Below are positions 27,182 to 35,071 of a stretch of 64,000 bases of DNA, piece after piece. Within the stretch, counting starts at the first letter, position 1, and each line of letters starts with the position of its first letter. Under the pieces are notes generated by a model. The model was not told where the DNA came from, searched no databases, and saw only the letters and a program-made list of their open reading frames with translations. Location: positions 124,001-188,000 of the forward strand of contig NZ_OBMR01000004.1 of assembly GCF_900218035.1 (NCBI RefSeq), given 5' to 3'. This DNA is from Pseudobutyrivibrio ruminis DSM 9787. GTDB lineage: Bacteria; Bacillota; Clostridia; Lachnospirales; Lachnospiraceae. The position numbers and the translations under genes were made by a program.

Positions 27182-28395
27182 TAAAGCACCTCCCATGCCG
27201 GTATATTTTTAGGTAAAACATCTTCCATCATTTTTTCTAATTCAACATATGACCAAACATTCTTAAATCCTTTATTGTTTAAATCTTCTATTATTTCCTT
27301 TGGATCATCTTTTGCCACAAACAAATAATCATCTTTTGAAAGCTCGTTCGGAGAAACTATCCTGATACCACATATTTCTCCTCCCCACTTATCCGGATTA
27401 TTGTCTGATAAATAATCGACTTCTATTTCCTTGGAAAGCATCTCATAAACAAGACTTTTTCCATATTGCCCTGTACAAAAAACGATAATTCTGCCTTTAT
27501 TCCGAAACGAGTCCATCTTTTTTCTTACCATCTCAAGAGATTTCAGCTCTCTTTCTTCTCTTTCTGTTTTCGAATACAACTCCCTAACATACTCAAAAGG
27601 AGGCCTGTTATTGTCACGTCTATAAAATAAGGCCATATTCCAATAGTAGTTTCTTTTACTACCAAACAAATGGACTATCTCATCATCACTTATACTTTTT
27701 AAAAAAGTAATATGTGCCTCACTTTGTTCTTTAGTATATTCCTTGATTATTCTTTTTCCTTGTTCTTCATGTAATCTTACCAAAGTAAGAGGCTCATCTA
27801 TAAATATATTCTTTTTTTTTCTTAATAATCTAAATAACCATTCAATATCTTGTGTAGTTCGAAGTTTCTCATTGCAAAATCCTACCTCTTCTATTCTCTT
27901 CTTCGAAACAACAACAGTACAAAAATGTACAAGGCCAAATAATATAGGATATAATCCATCCTCAATTTTAGCATTATCGCAGTATCTCTTTATATCAAAA
28001 AGCTTTGTTTCTCCAGTATTATGGTTTACAAACTCAAAATTTGAAAAACAAACGCAATCCTTGTCATTATTATTAATAATACTTTTCATCTGACGTTCTA
28101 TCTTCGTAGGTACAAACATATCGTCATGAGAAAGCCATGCAAAATACTCGCCTCTCATCTGTTTAATTCCGTAGTTAATTGCTGTTGCCACACCGCCATT
28201 TTCTTTTTCAAAATATCTTATTTGAGAGCCATACGCATTACATATATCTCTTGTTTGTCCATTATCTGTGCTTCCATCATTGACTACTATAACTTCAATG
28301 TTTTTATATGTCTGATTAATTGCACTTTCTATTGCATCCGCCACATAATTTGCCCCATTATATACTGGTATGATTATTGATACTATTGGTTGCAT
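27181..28395 (-). CDS. GT2 glycosyltransferase with C-terminal Rossmann domain (C)
   Basis: A 404-residue family 2 glycosyltransferase, close to copies A and D. The GT-A domain has VSIIIPVYNGANYVADAIES, VIVVNDGSTDNGQTRD, the metal site FAWLSHDDMF (HDD at 90-92) and LRTTQDIEWLFRLL. Residues from about 305 form the Rossmann extension (RIIVFCTGQYGKSLVYEML, EVDYLSDNNPDKWGG). Its last codon overlaps the start of radical SAM paralogue 2 (TAATG), so the pair is made together. GAGG precedes the ATG. The shared coupling of a GT2 enzyme with a radical SAM enzyme, repeated three times in the operon, suggests the two act on one intermediate. Confidence 0.85.
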   Translation of the reverse strand: MQPIVSIIIPVYNGANYVADAIESAINQTYKNIEVIVVNDGSTDNGQTRDICNAYGSQIRYFEKENGGVATAINYGIKQMRGEYFAWLSHDDMFVPTKIERQMKSIINNNDKDCVCFSNFEFVNHNTGETKLFDIKRYCDNAKIEDGLYPILFGLVHFCTVVVSKKRIEEVGFCNEKLRTTQDIEWLFRLLRKKKNIFIDEPLTLVRLHEEQGKRIIKEYTKEQSEAHITFLKSISDDEIVHLFGSKRNYYWNMALFYRRDNNRPPFEYVRELYSKTEREERELKSLEMVRKKMDSFRNKGRIIVFCTGQYGKSLVYEMLSKEIEVDYLSDNNPDKWGGEICGIRIVSPNELSKDDYLFVAKDDPKEIIEDLNNKGFKNVWSYVELEKMMEDVLPKNIPAWEVL

Positions 28396-28401
28396 ACAAA
28401 T

Positions 28402-29463
28402 TTACCTCATCAGCAGTTTTTCCAAAAAACATTTCAGATTTATACCATCTTGCTCCGTCTTTAAAACCATCCTCTTTAATTCTTCAGATGGCCAAATTTT
28501 TATTGTTTTATATGTATTTTGTTCAACATTGCTTATTATTAATTCCTCTGTCATTGTTGAATAAAATACTATACAGGTATCATTGGCAGAAATATAAATT
28601 GGTCCACATCTTTCGTTATCATTTGCATTCAAAAAATCAATTCTAGGCAAATTAAGTGAATCGCATTCTCCTGTCTTAATATCCACTCTTAGAATCATAT
28701 TAGAATTGAATGACCAAAATATCGCCTTTGTACCAACTATTCTACAACTGCTCATCGATAGAATATTTGAAGCTGTAAAGTCTGATGGTAATATTACATT
28801 TTCACCATCGATTAAATCTATACTGTTGTATTTTACGATTGTTTTGTCACTTTTCCCGATCCAATAACGTCCATTTCCAAAGCACATAGACATGCTTCCC
28901 TTAAGTTCTTTTCTTAAAAAGAACGTTCCCTTATTACAATCATATTCAACGACAAGATTTGGATTTGAGCACATAATATACAATTTTTCATCGTGTCCAT
29001 AACTACTAACGATTCCATATTCCTTTGTTGAATCTAAATACTTTTCCATTTCATTCATTGGAAGTTTTATAAAAGAAACTTCACCTGTAACTAAATCAAC
29101 TACAGCAATATCTTTACGAAATATTGGTAACATATACATTTTTGATTCATAAATATGTATCCTATTGTAATTTACTTTTTCGGGTTCAGGAATCGATATT
29201 CTTTTAATCTCATCATATTTTGCATTAAATATAATTAATGTACTACTCACGTGCGGAATTAGAACTAAATTCTCCTCATATTTGGCGACTAAATGTAACG
29301 ATTCACCTTCTTCATCACTTATTTTTTTTATTAATGATACTTCTCCAGATGATAGTGATATCTTGCATAAAACATCACAGTATGCCATAGCAACATATAC
29401 ATACTCATCGTCGATTACTCCTGATACGGGTTTAAAAATATTCTTATTATTCTCCAATATCAT
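28402..29463 (-). CDS. Predicted beta-propeller protein in the glycan operon
   Basis: A 353-residue protein without signal peptide, membrane span or catalytic motif that I know. It reads as a chain of short beta strands with repeating turn patterns such as VYVAMAYCDVLCKISLSSGE, IAVVDLVTGEVSFIKL, MILRVDIKTGECDSLNL and IYISANDTCIVFYSTM, typical of a six- or seven-bladed propeller with ligand- or strip-like S/T-G-E turns. It is probably a cytoplasmic scaffold or binding protein. It sits between radical SAM paralogue 3 and glycosyltransferase C, within the same tight operon. The ATG at 29463 is chosen over a TTG three bases earlier; GAGGTG is upstream. No function is proposed beyond its place in the cluster. 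Confidence 0.55.
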   Translation of the reverse strand: MILENNKNIFKPVSGVIDDEYVYVAMAYCDVLCKISLSSGEVSLIKKISDEEGESLHLVAKYEENLVLIPHVSSTLIIFNAKYDEIKRISIPEPEKVNYNRIHIYESKMYMLPIFRKDIAVVDLVTGEVSFIKLPMNEMEKYLDSTKEYGIVSSYGHDEKLYIMCSNPNLVVEYDCNKGTFFLRKELKGSMSMCFGNGRYWIGKSDKTIVKYNSIDLIDGENVILPSDFTASNILSMSSCRIVGTKAIFWSFNSNMILRVDIKTGECDSLNLPRIDFLNANDNERCGPIYISANDTCIVFYSTMTEELIISNVEQNTYKTIKIWPSEELKRMVLKTEQDGINLKCFLEKLLMR

Positions 29464-29488
29464 CAAATATAATCACCTCTGTCAATTT

Positions 29489-30646
29489 TTACATATCCTG
29501 TTCTGCCGCTTTTATTTTATATGGGTTTATATCCATATATCCTGCACATTTCTTGCAAAATTCTACGTACCCTTTTTCGGTAAAACCTAATCTGAACTCC
29601 ATTAATTCTTTCTTATTTTTATTTTTGTATAACGAATAAGTTTCATTATTTATGTCAGTATCCACAATTCCCGCGTTTGCTGCAAAAGAAGCATAATTAC
29701 ACGAATAAAGCATACCGTCTTTATACTCTTGCCATGGACAATGACACTTGTCATACTTTTTTATAAGCTCATCCTCACCTATAGTTTCCAATGTATGCGG
29801 AAACAAACTTATCCACTCATCATAACTTCGCACCAACAGATTTTCACCTTTATTTAGTCCTTCATATACATTAATGATTTCTGTTATTTTATCCCTCATA
29901 TTAGGAAGCGCTTCACGATAGTCATCTACTGTTATTCGTATACGTGTCTTTTTTAAAACTGAAATAATATCTTGTGACGGCATAATAGTTCCATTTGTGA
30001 CAATTCCCAGTTCATACATCCTATTACTATATTTTGTATCAATATACTCTATTAATTCTGGCAATTGACTATATAACATTGGTTCCCCACCTGATATAAA
30101 AAATAAACCAGTATATGTTATACAATCAAAATATAAATCGATTTCTTCTTTCAGCTTTTCTAATGGTTTAAATGTAAAATTTGTAATATAATTAGTGAAA
30201 TTAAGGCATCCTTTACACCTTAAATTACATGCATCTGTTGGGAGTATGCAAATGGAAGAAAAAAACAGTTCATCGTATTCATACAATGCATAAATGGATA
30301 AGAATTGTTCGAAATGCCACGCATTCTTCCCAAACTCAAAACCCATATTCTTAATTTGCAGGTCTATCTTTTGCACAAACTCAGAAGCAAAGCTTACAAC
30401 AACTCCAACATCTTCTTCAGTTGTCACATTATTAGGGTTTAGAATTGGTATTCCATCAAGCGTTTGTCCCCAAATTCTAGAATCATTATCCAAAAATGCT
30501 TTTATCTTTATTCGTGTGTATCTTTCTCTCATTATTCGTGCAACCATTTTTCCATCATGGCCTGCACCAAACAAATATACTTCTTTTATTTTCGAGATAC
30601 ACATACTGTCTTTATTAAATTCTTGCCCCTTATTTTTCCATTTCAT
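29489..30646 (-). CDS. Radical SAM enzyme with N-terminal Rossmann domain (paralogue 3)
   Basis: A 385-residue paralogue of the genes at 21359 and 26024. It opens MKWKNKGQEFN, has the Rossmann domain (EVYLFGAGHDGKMVARIM, KIKAFLDNDSRIWG) and the radical SAM motif TDACNLRCKGCLNF (C140, C144, C147) followed by ISGGEPML. C-terminal cysteine groups (CHCPWQ..YSCNYASF, FCKKCAGYM) and the ending AAEQDM match the family. It follows glycosyltransferase D by 29 bp and precedes the propeller gene. The three copies differ widely outside these motifs, so they are more likely to have separate substrates than to be recent duplicates. AAAGGG lies before the ATG. Confidence 0.8.
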   Translation of the reverse strand: MKWKNKGQEFNKDSMCISKIKEVYLFGAGHDGKMVARIMRERYTRIKIKAFLDNDSRIWGQTLDGIPILNPNNVTTEEDVGVVVSFASEFVQKIDLQIKNMGFEFGKNAWHFEQFLSIYALYEYDELFFSSICILPTDACNLRCKGCLNFTNYITNFTFKPLEKLKEEIDLYFDCITYTGLFFISGGEPMLYSQLPELIEYIDTKYSNRMYELGIVTNGTIMPSQDIISVLKKTRIRITVDDYREALPNMRDKITEIINVYEGLNKGENLLVRSYDEWISLFPHTLETIGEDELIKKYDKCHCPWQEYKDGMLYSCNYASFAANAGIVDTDINNETYSLYKNKNKKELMEFRLGFTEKGYVEFCKKCAGYMDINPYKIKAAEQDM

Positions 30647-30675
30647 TTTGACCCTTTCTCAAACTACTTCTGAAT

Positions 30676-31797
30676 TTACTTATTTATCATTTGTCTATCA
30701 AAATCATATTTATTAATTATATTTTTTTCCCCATATGTTTCTAATATTTTCTCTAACGTTTTGTAGAACTTGTTTGTCACTATAATCGTTGCATTCTCGG
30801 GAATATTTTCTTTACACAGCTTTTTGCACAATACCCCATCAATTATCTTTCCTTCTTTACTTCTATCATTATCCAAAAATAATAATGGTCTAATACCATT
30901 TGCTCTTAGTTCATAATTAACCCTTCGGCCATATCCACCAGCTCCAACAAGTACTATATTCTCATCACGACCATCTATTAACTCAGGAAGATCATCTCTT
31001 ATCGGACTCATACTCGTTATTATCGACTTTATCTTATCTCTCGTTCTTTTAGCTGTACCTCCTATTTCTTCTAATTCTTTTTCCGATAATTGATTAAGTA
31101 GCATTTCATACATTCGTGAATTTTCTGCATTCAATATATCCTTATTTGTCGATGTACCTGACTCTTTATGAAGCCTAACACGACTGGCATAATTAGTATT
31201 GAATACTATTCTCTGACCTCTCAATAAACGAAAAAGGAAATCGTTATCTTGAGCTGTTAATAGATTTTCATTAAATAGTCCTACACGTTTAAAATGATCT
31301 TTATGAAATAACAAGCTACTAAAATGCAATTCCCCCCATAAAAGAATGAAAATCGATTTTTCGATTCTATTTATCGGATAATATTTTTGAAAATCTGTTG
31401 CAATTTCTGCCTTTGATTCCTCATCAAAAAATATATAATTCATTGCAGAAATACATTGTGAATCACCACTTTTTTCTATATCTTCCACTTGTATTTTGAT
31501 TTTATTATTATCAAAAATATCATCATGTGATAGCCAAGCGAAATAATCACCCGACATATTTCGTATTCCCTCGTTTAACGCTGAAGCAACACCACCATTT
31601 TCTTTTTCTATATATTTGATACGATTATCGTATCGTTTCAGAACTTCTCTTGTCTTACCATTATCGTCAGAACCATCATTTACTACTATAACTTCTACGT
31701 TTTCATATGTTTGATTCAGCGCACTTTCAACCGCCTCGGCCACATAATTTGATCCATTGTATACAGGTATAATTATCGATACTAGCTTTTTCACCAT
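30676..31797 (-). CDS. GT2 glycosyltransferase with C-terminal Rossmann domain (D)
   Basis: A 373-residue family 2 glycosyltransferase: KLVSIIIPVYNGSNYVAEAV, VIVVNDGSDDNGKTR, metal site FAWLSHDDIF (HDD at 91-93) and LLTAQDNDFLFRLLRG. The C-terminal Rossmann extension starts near 280 (NIVLVGAGGYGRRVNYEL, PLLFLDNDRSKEG). It is the second gene of the operon, after the epimerase, and the first of three glycosyltransferase / radical SAM couples. The start at 31797 is chosen because the longer frame overlaps the epimerase and has no ribosome site, whereas AGG lies 6 nt before this ATG. It probably transfers the sugar made by the epimerase or a derivative of it. Confidence 0.85.
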   Translation of the reverse strand: MVKKLVSIIIPVYNGSNYVAEAVESALNQTYENVEVIVVNDGSDDNGKTREVLKRYDNRIKYIEKENGGVASALNEGIRNMSGDYFAWLSHDDIFDNNKIKIQVEDIEKSGDSQCISAMNYIFFDEESKAEIATDFQKYYPINRIEKSIFILLWGELHFSSLLFHKDHFKRVGLFNENLLTAQDNDFLFRLLRGQRIVFNTNYASRVRLHKESGTSTNKDILNAENSRMYEMLLNQLSEKELEEIGGTAKRTRDKIKSIITSMSPIRDDLPELIDGRDENIVLVGAGGYGRRVNYELRANGIRPLLFLDNDRSKEGKIIDGVLCKKLCKENIPENATIIVTNKFYKTLEKILETYGEKNIINKYDFDRQMINK

Positions 31798-31826
31798 TAA
31801 TAACCTACTTTTTAATCTTCTAAGAA

Positions 31827-32762
31827 TTAAACACAATTATCTCTATACCATGAAATATATTCATTTAATCCCTCATCCAAGTCCTTTTCTACTCTAAATC
31901 CCAGCTCTCTTGCAATCTTAGAAGCGTCCGCTTTGCAATGTTTCACATCTCCCACTCTCTCTGGTAAATAATCAATTATTACGTCTTTATTAGCAATCTT
32001 CTTCATCATGCTCGCAAGTTCGTTTATTGTTATTGTTGTGCCACTACCTAAATTATAAATTGATGTTTGTTCACATTTAATTGAACTTATATAATTTGCT
32101 CTTGCAACATCTGATACATTTACAAAATCTCTTGTTTGTTCTCCATCTCCATAAATGCTAATATGCTCACTATCAAATATTCTTTTGGCAAAAATAGGAA
32201 TAACATTTCCATATGCGTCAAATCGTTGATTTTTACCATATATGTTAAAATATCTCAAACAAATACCTACTATATTATGAATCCCAGAATATGATAATAT
32301 CATTTTCTCAGCCGCTAATTTACTAACTCCATAAGGCGAATCCGCGTTCTGTATATGGTCTTCGTCAATAGAAGGAGTCTTTAACTCTCCAAATATTGCT
32401 GCTGAAGATGAATAAACAATCTTGTGCACATCATTATGTCTCATCCCCTCCAAGACATTAACAGTTCCAACAAGATTGATTGTTGAATCCAACGCAGGAT
32501 TATCTATAGATCTTTGACGGCCAACTGAAGCTGCCATATGATAAACAACATCAATGTTTTTCATAGCTTTACATAATGCATCCGCATCTCTTACATCTCC
32601 CCCAATATATTCAATATCTTTGCCATTTATATATTCTGATATGTTTTCAATGTGACCTGATGATAAATTATCAAAGACTCTAACCTCATGACCTTCTTTC
32701 ACCAGTAATTCAACCAAATTAGATCCTATAAACCCTGCTCCACCTGTAATTAATGCCTTCAT
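31827..32762 (-). CDS. NAD-dependent sugar epimerase/dehydratase, UDP-glucose 4-epimerase type
   Basis: A 311-residue extended short-chain dehydrogenase, the first gene of the glycan operon. The N-terminal NAD loop is MKALITGGAGFIGSNLVELL, with the acidic residue after strand 2 (VRVFDNLSSG). The catalytic Ser and Tyr-x-x-x-Lys are visible (VYSSSAAIFG, SPYGVSKLAAEK), and CLRYFNIYGKNQ, RDFVNVSDVARA and YNLGSGTTITINEL are typical of GalE/Gne-type enzymes. It would interconvert UDP-hexoses to feed the glycosyltransferases. The length is a little short of classical GalE. AAAGGA precedes the ATG. Its message starts about 300 nt upstream and has to pass the leader terminator. Confidence 0.88.
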   Translation of the reverse strand: MKALITGGAGFIGSNLVELLVKEGHEVRVFDNLSSGHIENISEYINGKDIEYIGGDVRDADALCKAMKNIDVVYHMAASVGRQRSIDNPALDSTINLVGTVNVLEGMRHNDVHKIVYSSSAAIFGELKTPSIDEDHIQNADSPYGVSKLAAEKMILSYSGIHNIVGICLRYFNIYGKNQRFDAYGNVIPIFAKRIFDSEHISIYGDGEQTRDFVNVSDVARANYISSIKCEQTSIYNLGSGTTITINELASMMKKIANKDVIIDYLPERVGDVKHCKADASKIARELGFRVEKDLDEGLNEYISWYRDNCV

Positions 32763-32837
32763 TTTTCTTTTCCTTTCTGTGTTCTATAATTCACATATAG
32801 TCTATATCGGCGCTTTTTCATCATTTATTTATACCAA

Positions 32838-32869
32838 AAAGGGCCTCGCACCACTAGGTGCGAAGCCCT
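32838..32869 (-). terminator. Intrinsic terminator or attenuator ahead of the glycan operon
   Basis: AAGGGC-C-TCGCACC (32838-32851) pairs with GGTGCGA-A-GCCCTT (32856-32869) around a 4-nt loop, with an A-run at 32835-32839 giving U residues on the minus strand. It lies 75 bp before the epimerase ATG and after the promoter at 33074-33102, so it can stop transcription before the operon. Confidence 0.85.
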
Positions 32870-33067
32870 TAAATTATTACCATATTACCCTTACTCCCCA
32901 CCAAGCATTCAGTTTAAATTAGCCTAGCTTTCCCGTCCGTGGCCAGATTTACTCCACGAATTAATTATTCTGTATTAATTATATTGAATCTGGTAGGGTT
33001 ATTCAATAAATAAGGAGTGTGGACACAGAATTGTCACAAGGTATTCGTTGTTCTTCGAACTGGCAAT
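32838..33067 (-). ncRNA. Leader RNA of the glycan operon, about 230 nt, likely attenuator
   Basis: A minus-strand promoter at 33074-33102 and an intrinsic terminator at 32838-32869 bracket about 230 nt with no convincing ORF. By eye CCAGATT/AATCTGG encloses ATTAAT/ATTAAT, CGTGG/CCACG forms a further helix that would compete with it, and ACCCT and ACTCC can pair with AGGGT and GGAGT farther down. The terminator lies just before the first gene of a 15-kb operon, the usual layout of a riboswitch or of processive antitermination (for example LoaP-type). It does not match the c-di-GMP-I, c-di-GMP-II, glycine, SAM or T-box motifs I know. A free small RNA is the alternative. Confidence 0.55.
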
Positions 33068-33073
33068 GTGCTA

Positions 33074-33102
33074 CTTATAGCAATATCGCAATGATTGGTC
33101 AA
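33074..33102 (-). promoter_or_regulatory. Sigma-A promoter of the glycan operon leader
   Basis: The minus strand reads TTGACC, 17 bp, TATAAG (-10 at 33074-33079, -35 at 33097-33102). Transcription would start near 33067 and enter the leader RNA. No other strong promoter is seen between here and the epimerase. Confidence 0.7.
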
Positions 33103-33266
33103 ATTCATTCCTACTTATACCAGACTTGAATTTCTTCTAATTAAAATATATCTTGAGCTCATCATCGATTTTTGCCATTGTAACCCCTCCATTTCAACAA
33201 CAATATTTCATGTTCATATTTATATCGACATATTTTTTAATGTTGAAATAGACTATTGAATATCAA

Positions 33267-34304
33267 TTATTCTAAACCATCACTTAATAATTTCATCTCA
33301 TAAAACTTTTCCCCAAATAAATCTTCAGCTCGTTTAATATCTTTTATAACATGGGGTTTTGACATATTAAAAATATATTTTAACTTTATGTCATAGCCCT
33401 CTTCATCCACTTCGTTAACAAAAAAGGCAAAATTACATCCAGCATAAGCCCATGCTTCTTCACTTTTACATGATTCATAGATTATACCATCAGCAATTTT
33501 ATTATCTTTTGCCCACTCCAAAAATACCTGTGAAAAATAGTATTCTTGTTTATCCTCATTGTCTTCTGAAGGTATTGTTGTTGCCAATCTAATTGGAATC
33601 ATACAAATTACTTTTAGCAAATAATCATAACTTGCAGATAGACTCTTCCCCTTAGGTCTAGCATTATTAATATCTGCAAACAGTTGATACGCATCTGAAA
33701 TCTGTTTTCCTGATATATCAATCATTTTTATTGCATTATCTAAATAATCATTTAATGCATATTTAGCAGCCATGCATATTTTAGGTTTATCCATTTCTAG
33801 CCATGATAAAGGCAACTGTGTTGCTAGATATAAGCACGGTACTCCTTTTTTACTAAAACGTCCATCCTTACAAATTTCTCTCTTACTCATGGGTACATGA
33901 AATAGTTCTCTTCGCTTTGTAGGGTAGTTATCATTCGGTCTTATTCTGTACATACTCCTTTCTTCCTTACGGCCAAGAGAACGTATTATCATATTATTGC
34001 GATTATCAAAAAGTACCTTTTTAGACATGCACTCGGCCTCGAGTAACTTGTTTTCCTCATATAATTCATATGATTTTATTATATTTTCGGTAGTTACTCT
34101 AATCGCTGGCAACCTCTTTTTCAGCTCGTCAATAAAGGAGCTATCAATAAAATTATCTTCTTTTATAGACTGTTCCAAAGATTTTATATAAAAGTTGAAT
34201 CTATCCTTTAAATAGACACTAATTCTATTTCCATTTCTATAATGGTATTGATTATTATCCTTAAGTAACTTCAAAATCGGATTTAATTCGTGTTTTTCAT
34301 CCAT
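33267..34304 (-). CDS. RES-domain protein, possible NAD-degrading toxin
   Basis: A 345-residue protein. The N-terminal 110 residues are helical and charged. From about 118 a RES-type domain is seen: MYRIRPNDNYPTKRRELFHV (the first arginines), GRFSKKGVPCLYLATQ (the G-R-F-x-x-x-G-x-P-x-L-Y-L-A core) and LSWLEM with the expected Glu. RES domains are known from RES-Xre toxin-antitoxin pairs, where they destroy NAD. Here the protein is longer than the usual free RES toxin and no Xre partner is adjacent. The start at 34304 follows GAGGTG; the longer frame starts inside the ribosome site. Two direct repeats and an inverted copy lie 75-150 bp upstream. Toxin function is inferred from the domain only. 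Confidence 0.65.
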   Translation of the reverse strand: MDEKHELNPILKLLKDNNQYHYRNGNRISVYLKDRFNFYIKSLEQSIKEDNFIDSSFIDELKKRLPAIRVTTENIIKSYELYEENKLLEAECMSKKVLFDNRNNMIIRSLGRKEERSMYRIRPNDNYPTKRRELFHVPMSKREICKDGRFSKKGVPCLYLATQLPLSWLEMDKPKICMAAKYALNDYLDNAIKMIDISGKQISDAYQLFADINNARPKGKSLSASYDYLLKVICMIPIRLATTIPSEDNEDKQEYYFSQVFLEWAKDNKIADGIIYESCKSEEAWAYAGCNFAFFVNEVDEEGYDIKLKYIFNMSKPHVIKDIKRAEDLFGEKFYEMKLLSDGLE

Positions 34305-34380
34305 ATCTTTACACCTCATTAATTCCCCGCTACAAGTTATTGTTGTAGTTTTTCTGATAAATCCATTTATTTACGACATT

Positions 34381-34452
34381 TTCATTTTAGTATTTTCGGC
34401 ACTTTCATTTTAGCATTTTCGGATTATTTCCTCTCTCGAAAATGTAAAATGA
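34381..34452. repeat. Two direct and one inverted copy of a 19-bp element
   Basis: TTCATTTTAGTATTTTCGG (34381-34399) is repeated with one change at 34404-34422, 23 bp on. A third, inverted copy with a one-base deletion is CGAAAATGTAAAATGA (34437-34452). The second and third copies can form a long hairpin. The group lies upstream of the RES gene and may be its operator or a mobile-element scar. Confidence 0.6.
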
Positions 34453-34472
34453 GATGGTTTCCCATCTCATTT
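34440..34472 (-). terminator. Intrinsic terminator downstream of the DUF4160 gene
   Basis: AAATGAGATGG (34447-34457) and CCATCTCATTT (34462-34472) form a perfect 11-bp stem with a 4-nt loop, followed on the minus strand by a U-rich run. It ends the small operon at 34506-35040. Confidence 0.7.
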
Positions 34473-34505
34473 CATGTAACCACTTATTCCTATGCAATTA
34501 GCATT

Positions 34506-34784
34506 TTAGCAATAGTATCTAGCTTCCCCGAAATGTTCGTTCCACTTGTCAATTATAATTTTACTATTTGCTTCTATCATTCTAAGAATATTCTTTTGTG
34601 CATTTGTTGGTATGTCTGATTTCCAGTCTACAACAAAGGCCTTTCCAGATTCTGTAATCCAAATCTTAGTAGCATCTCTCCTTGGTATGCCATCAGCCAC
34701 ATGTACATGTATGGGTTCTAGCGGTTCGCCCTCATTAGACCAAAAATATACAGTATAGTTTCCTATCTTAAAAACCTGAGGCAT
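34506..34784 (-). CDS. DUF4160 family protein
   Basis: A 92-residue protein of the DUF4160 type: MPQVFKIGNYTVYFWSNEGE at the start, then PIHVHVADG (paired histidines) and RDATKIWITESGKAFVV, ending NEHFGEARYYC. Family members are small, widespread in bacteria and often paired with a second small gene in a toxin-antitoxin-like operon; their biochemical role is not established as far as I know. Here the partner is the gene just upstream, whose end overlaps this start by 17 bp. The ATG at 34784 is chosen because AGGTGG lies 8 nt upstream; the frame 12 nt longer begins with GTG inside that site. Confidence 0.75.
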   Translation of the reverse strand: MPQVFKIGNYTVYFWSNEGEPLEPIHVHVADGIPRRDATKIWITESGKAFVVDWKSDIPTNAQKNILRMIEANSKIIIDKWNEHFGEARYYC

Positions 34785-35040
34785 TCTTAAATCCACCTTT
34801 CGTTGAAAATTCCATAATCAAATGAGCATTATTTTTTATAAGTTCCTTATATTCTTCTATTTCCTCATCTGAATATCCATTTATATCTTCCCAACGATAT
34901 TCCGGTAACCAGCAAACCGCATTATGAAATCCATCGTTCTCATCAGGTGTCTCAATGTACACTTTGACCGTACCATCTGGCTTCATCTCAGAATGTGTAA
35001 TTTCTGTTTCATCTGCTAAAGTTAAAAATGGGTACATCAT
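34768..35040 (-). CDS. Small acidic partner protein of the DUF4160 gene
   Basis: A 90-residue acidic protein (MMYPFLTLADETEITHSEMK, VCWLPEYRWEDINGYSDEEI, ending FSTKGGFKNASGF). I do not recognise the family with certainty; DUF4160 genes are often joined to a DUF2442-like gene, but the match is weak. It overlaps the DUF4160 start by 17 bp, so the two are made together. The start at 35040 follows GGAGG by 8 nt; the longer frame starts with GTG ahead of that site. By position it could be the antitoxin-like member of the pair, which is inference only. Confidence 0.6.
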   Translation of the reverse strand: MMYPFLTLADETEITHSEMKPDGTVKVYIETPDENDGFHNAVCWLPEYRWEDINGYSDEEIEEYKELIKNNAHLIMEFSTKGGFKNASGF

Positions 35041-35071
35041 ATCTAATTCCTCCACTACTTTATTTCTTTAT

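Noticed and set aside
32838-33067. Cyclic-di-GMP-I riboswitch in the glycan operon leader
   Set aside because: GGACGGGAAAGC resembles part of the motif, but the later receptor strand and the first loop are missing.
34330-34353. Plus-strand terminator CTACAA/TTGTAG plus T-run
   Set aside because: The stem is only 6 bp and AT-rich, and no plus-strand transcript is expected there.
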